Assembly: GCF_936927845.1 (NCBI RefSeq) | Contig: NZ_CAKZHV010000036.1 | Location: 1 to 6,648 of the forward strand | Direction of reading: 5' to 3' | Source of the DNA: an uncultured Sphingomonas sp. | GTDB lineage: Bacteria; Pseudomonadota; Alphaproteobacteria; Sphingomonadales; Sphingomonadaceae | Length of the DNA: 6,648 nt | Shown here: one piece after another, positions 6,204 to 6,648 of the stretch | Layout: each line of letters starts with the position of its first letter | Position numbering within the stretch: the first letter of the stretch is position 1 | Position numbers and translations under genes: made by a program | Notes under the pieces: generated by a model | Databases searched by the model: none | The model's input: the letters and a program-made list of their open reading frames with translations, nothing else | Told to the model about the DNA's origin: nothing

Positions 6204-6648
6204 TCAGCCATTCTCCGGTTCTTGGCCTGGCTTGTAGCTTGGCTTCGCTGGCGGAACGATATAGCTCAACGTAACGATCCCCGCGACGATCAGTCCAGCA
6301 CGCCAATTCCAGATTGCCAGGGCAAAGGCTGCCCAATAGGCTCCGGCGGTGACGGCGAATTTGAGGGTTGTTCGCCTGAGATAGGCGTCTGTCAGGCGCG
6401 GGTCTGGAAGCCCCCTCGCGGTTGCATAGACCCAACGCACGAACCACCACGTCGCCGGCGCCGCTGCCACGCCCAGATAGGCCAAAACGGCGGTCTTGCT
6501 TTCCGCATCACCGCCGAGATGCTCGATGAGCGGCCGCGCAGGAAATGGCGTGATGCTGACAGCGGCAAGAAAGCCGATGCTGAGCAGATTGTAGGTAAGC
6601 GTCCGGTCTTCTCCGCCTTGCTGACGAGGTGATGCGCAAGCCACAGGT
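6204..6648 (-). CDS. TMEM175-like (DUF1211) membrane protein, partial, apparent frameshift
   Basis: This - strand gene converges on the operon and leaves the window at its 5' end. The main open frame gives 146 residues from a GTG at 6644 to TGA at 6204-6206. It has four likely membrane segments at about 19-35, 51-75, 94-112 and 116-131, and a proline-rich polar tail. The stretch NLLSIGFLAAVSITPFP followed by a loop and WWFVRWVYA resembles the C-terminal half of bacterial TMEM175/DUF1211 potassium channels (NLL-x-LPFP motif). The first 12 residues of this frame (MACASPRQQGGE) do not fit the family. The neighbouring frame of the same bases (6646-6605) reads LWLAHHLVSKAEKT, which does fit the W-x-x-HH stretch before that segment. 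The gene therefore seems to shift frame by one base at about 6601-6612, through a lost base, a sequencing error or decay. The FSDGVFAI filter motif would lie outside the window, so family membership is tentative. Alternatively it is a short, intact, unrelated membrane protein starting at GTG 6644. Confidence 0.55.
   Translation of the reverse strand, partial: PVACASPRQQGGEDRTLTYNLLSIGFLAAVSITPFPARPLIEHLGGDAESKTAVLAYLGVAAAPATWWFVRWVYATARGLPDPRLTDAYLRRTTLKFAVTAGAYWAAFALAIWNWRAGLIVAGIVTLSYIVPPAKPSYKPGQEPENG

Overview
The base composition (GC-rich, with G/C-ending codons), strong GGAGG-type ribosome sites and the kinds of protein encoded suggest an alphaproteobacterium, most likely a sphingomonad. 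No rRNA, tRNA, mobile element or CRISPR array is visible, so the taxonomic guess rests only on style and gene content.

Layout. Bases 1-157 hold the end of something transcribed from the left: a good intrinsic terminator (41-75), then a short AT-rich leader. From 158 to 6160 five genes run on the + strand with gaps or overlaps of -3 to +23 bases, which is the layout of one operon: (1) a secreted beta-propeller of the major royal jelly/Yellow family, (2) a catalase-like haem protein without a signal peptide, and (3-5) the three subunits of a molybdenum hydroxylase that closely resembles the E. coli periplasmic aldehyde oxidoreductase PaoABC: a 2x[2Fe-2S] subunit, an FAD subunit carrying the extra four-cysteine [4Fe-4S] insertion, and the molybdopterin-cytosine-dinucleotide subunit with the catalytic glutamate. 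From 6648 down to 6204 a membrane protein on the - strand, probably TMEM175-like (DUF1211), faces the operon and runs out of the window. Its sequence appears to change reading frame near 6601-6612.

How the genes may work together. The Mo-hydroxylase should oxidise aldehydes (aromatic or otherwise) to acids. Electrons would pass from the Mo centre through the iron-sulfur clusters to FAD and then to an acceptor, with H2O2 as a possible by-product when O2 is the acceptor. A co-transcribed catalase-like protein would suit peroxide removal or a peroxide-dependent side reaction. The first gene is exported and may bind or transform a small, perhaps aromatic, ligand outside the cytoplasm. Unlike E. 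coli PaoA, the small subunit here has no twin-arginine leader, so the aldehyde oxidoreductase is predicted to be cytoplasmic. No paoD/xdhC-type maturation factor lies in the window.

The individual families are known. The less ordinary points are the five-gene combination, the missing Tat leader, the altered GGAFGSG molybdenum-site loop, the unusual haem side of the catalase-like protein, and the apparent frameshift at the right edge.
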